Part shown: in pieces, positions 5,481 through 5,481 of the stretch
Numbering within the stretch: the stretch's first letter is position 1
Layout: every line of letters begins with the position of its first letter
Assembly (NCBI GenBank): GCA_030452365.1
Contig: JAKDMK010000184.1
Coordinates: forward strand, 1-5,481
Length of the DNA: 5,481 nucleotides
Direction of reading: 5' to 3'
DNA from: Nitrococcus sp.
Lineage (GTDB): Bacteria > Pseudomonadota > Gammaproteobacteria > Nitrococcales > Nitrococcaceae
The notes under the pieces: generated by a model
Database searches by the model: none
What the model saw: only the letters and a program-made list of their open reading frames with translations
What the model was told of the DNA's origin: nothing
Position numbers and translations under genes: made by a program

Positions 5481-5481
5481 A

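Overview
The window looks like a GC-rich proteobacterial chromosome segment. The organism cannot be named from sequence alone. The first two genes resemble alphaproteobacterial (Paracoccus-type) beta-hydroxyaspartate cycle enzymes. The recQ gene is of a type I associate mainly with Gammaproteobacteria, and it uses visibly more A/T at third codon positions than the bhc genes, so the two halves may have different histories.

Left part (1-2197, + strand): the 3' end of a beta-hydroxyaspartate cycle (BHAC) operon. A DSD1/D-threonine-aldolase-family protein matching 3-hydroxy-D-aspartate aldolase (bhcC, probably cut at its 5' end by the window edge) is followed by an ornithine cyclodeaminase/mu-crystallin-family protein matching iminosuccinate reductase (bhcD). 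In this cycle BhcC joins glycine and glyoxylate into (2R,3S)-beta-hydroxyaspartate. BhcB (not in the window) dehydrates that to iminosuccinate, BhcD reduces it to L-aspartate, and BhcA (not in the window) uses aspartate to aminate glyoxylate, releasing oxaloacetate. The net effect is assimilation of C2 units such as glyoxylate and glycolate without carbon loss. A 121-bp gap between the two genes carries a perfect 11-bp-arm inverted repeat just before the bhcD ribosome binding site.

Middle part (2198-4311, - strand): after a short convergent intergenic region lies a complete RecQ-family DNA helicase with all helicase motifs and a four-cysteine zinc module, but no recognisable HRDC domain. Its 5' end abuts a 33-bp hexanucleotide microsatellite, which lies just outside or just inside the reading frame depending on the start codon.

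Right part (4312-5481, - strand): a helix-hairpin-helix (HhH) peptide remnant lies between recQ and a type II toxin-antitoxin pair. The pair is a ribbon-helix-helix antitoxin (vapB-like) and a PIN-domain RNase toxin (vapC-like) with a GTGA stop/start overlap. The HhH peptide is in the same frame as vapC, directly after its stop codon. Upstream of the antitoxin is a degenerate stretch with a P-loop motif (GKTTLARNIA) that looks like a broken ParA-type ATPase. Together with the HhH fragment this suggests a patched, accessory stretch of genome. I see no tRNA, rRNA, CRISPR array or intact insertion sequence. I did not find a convincing undescribed multi-gene system; the most unusual items are the microsatellite at recQ and the HhH tail behind vapC.
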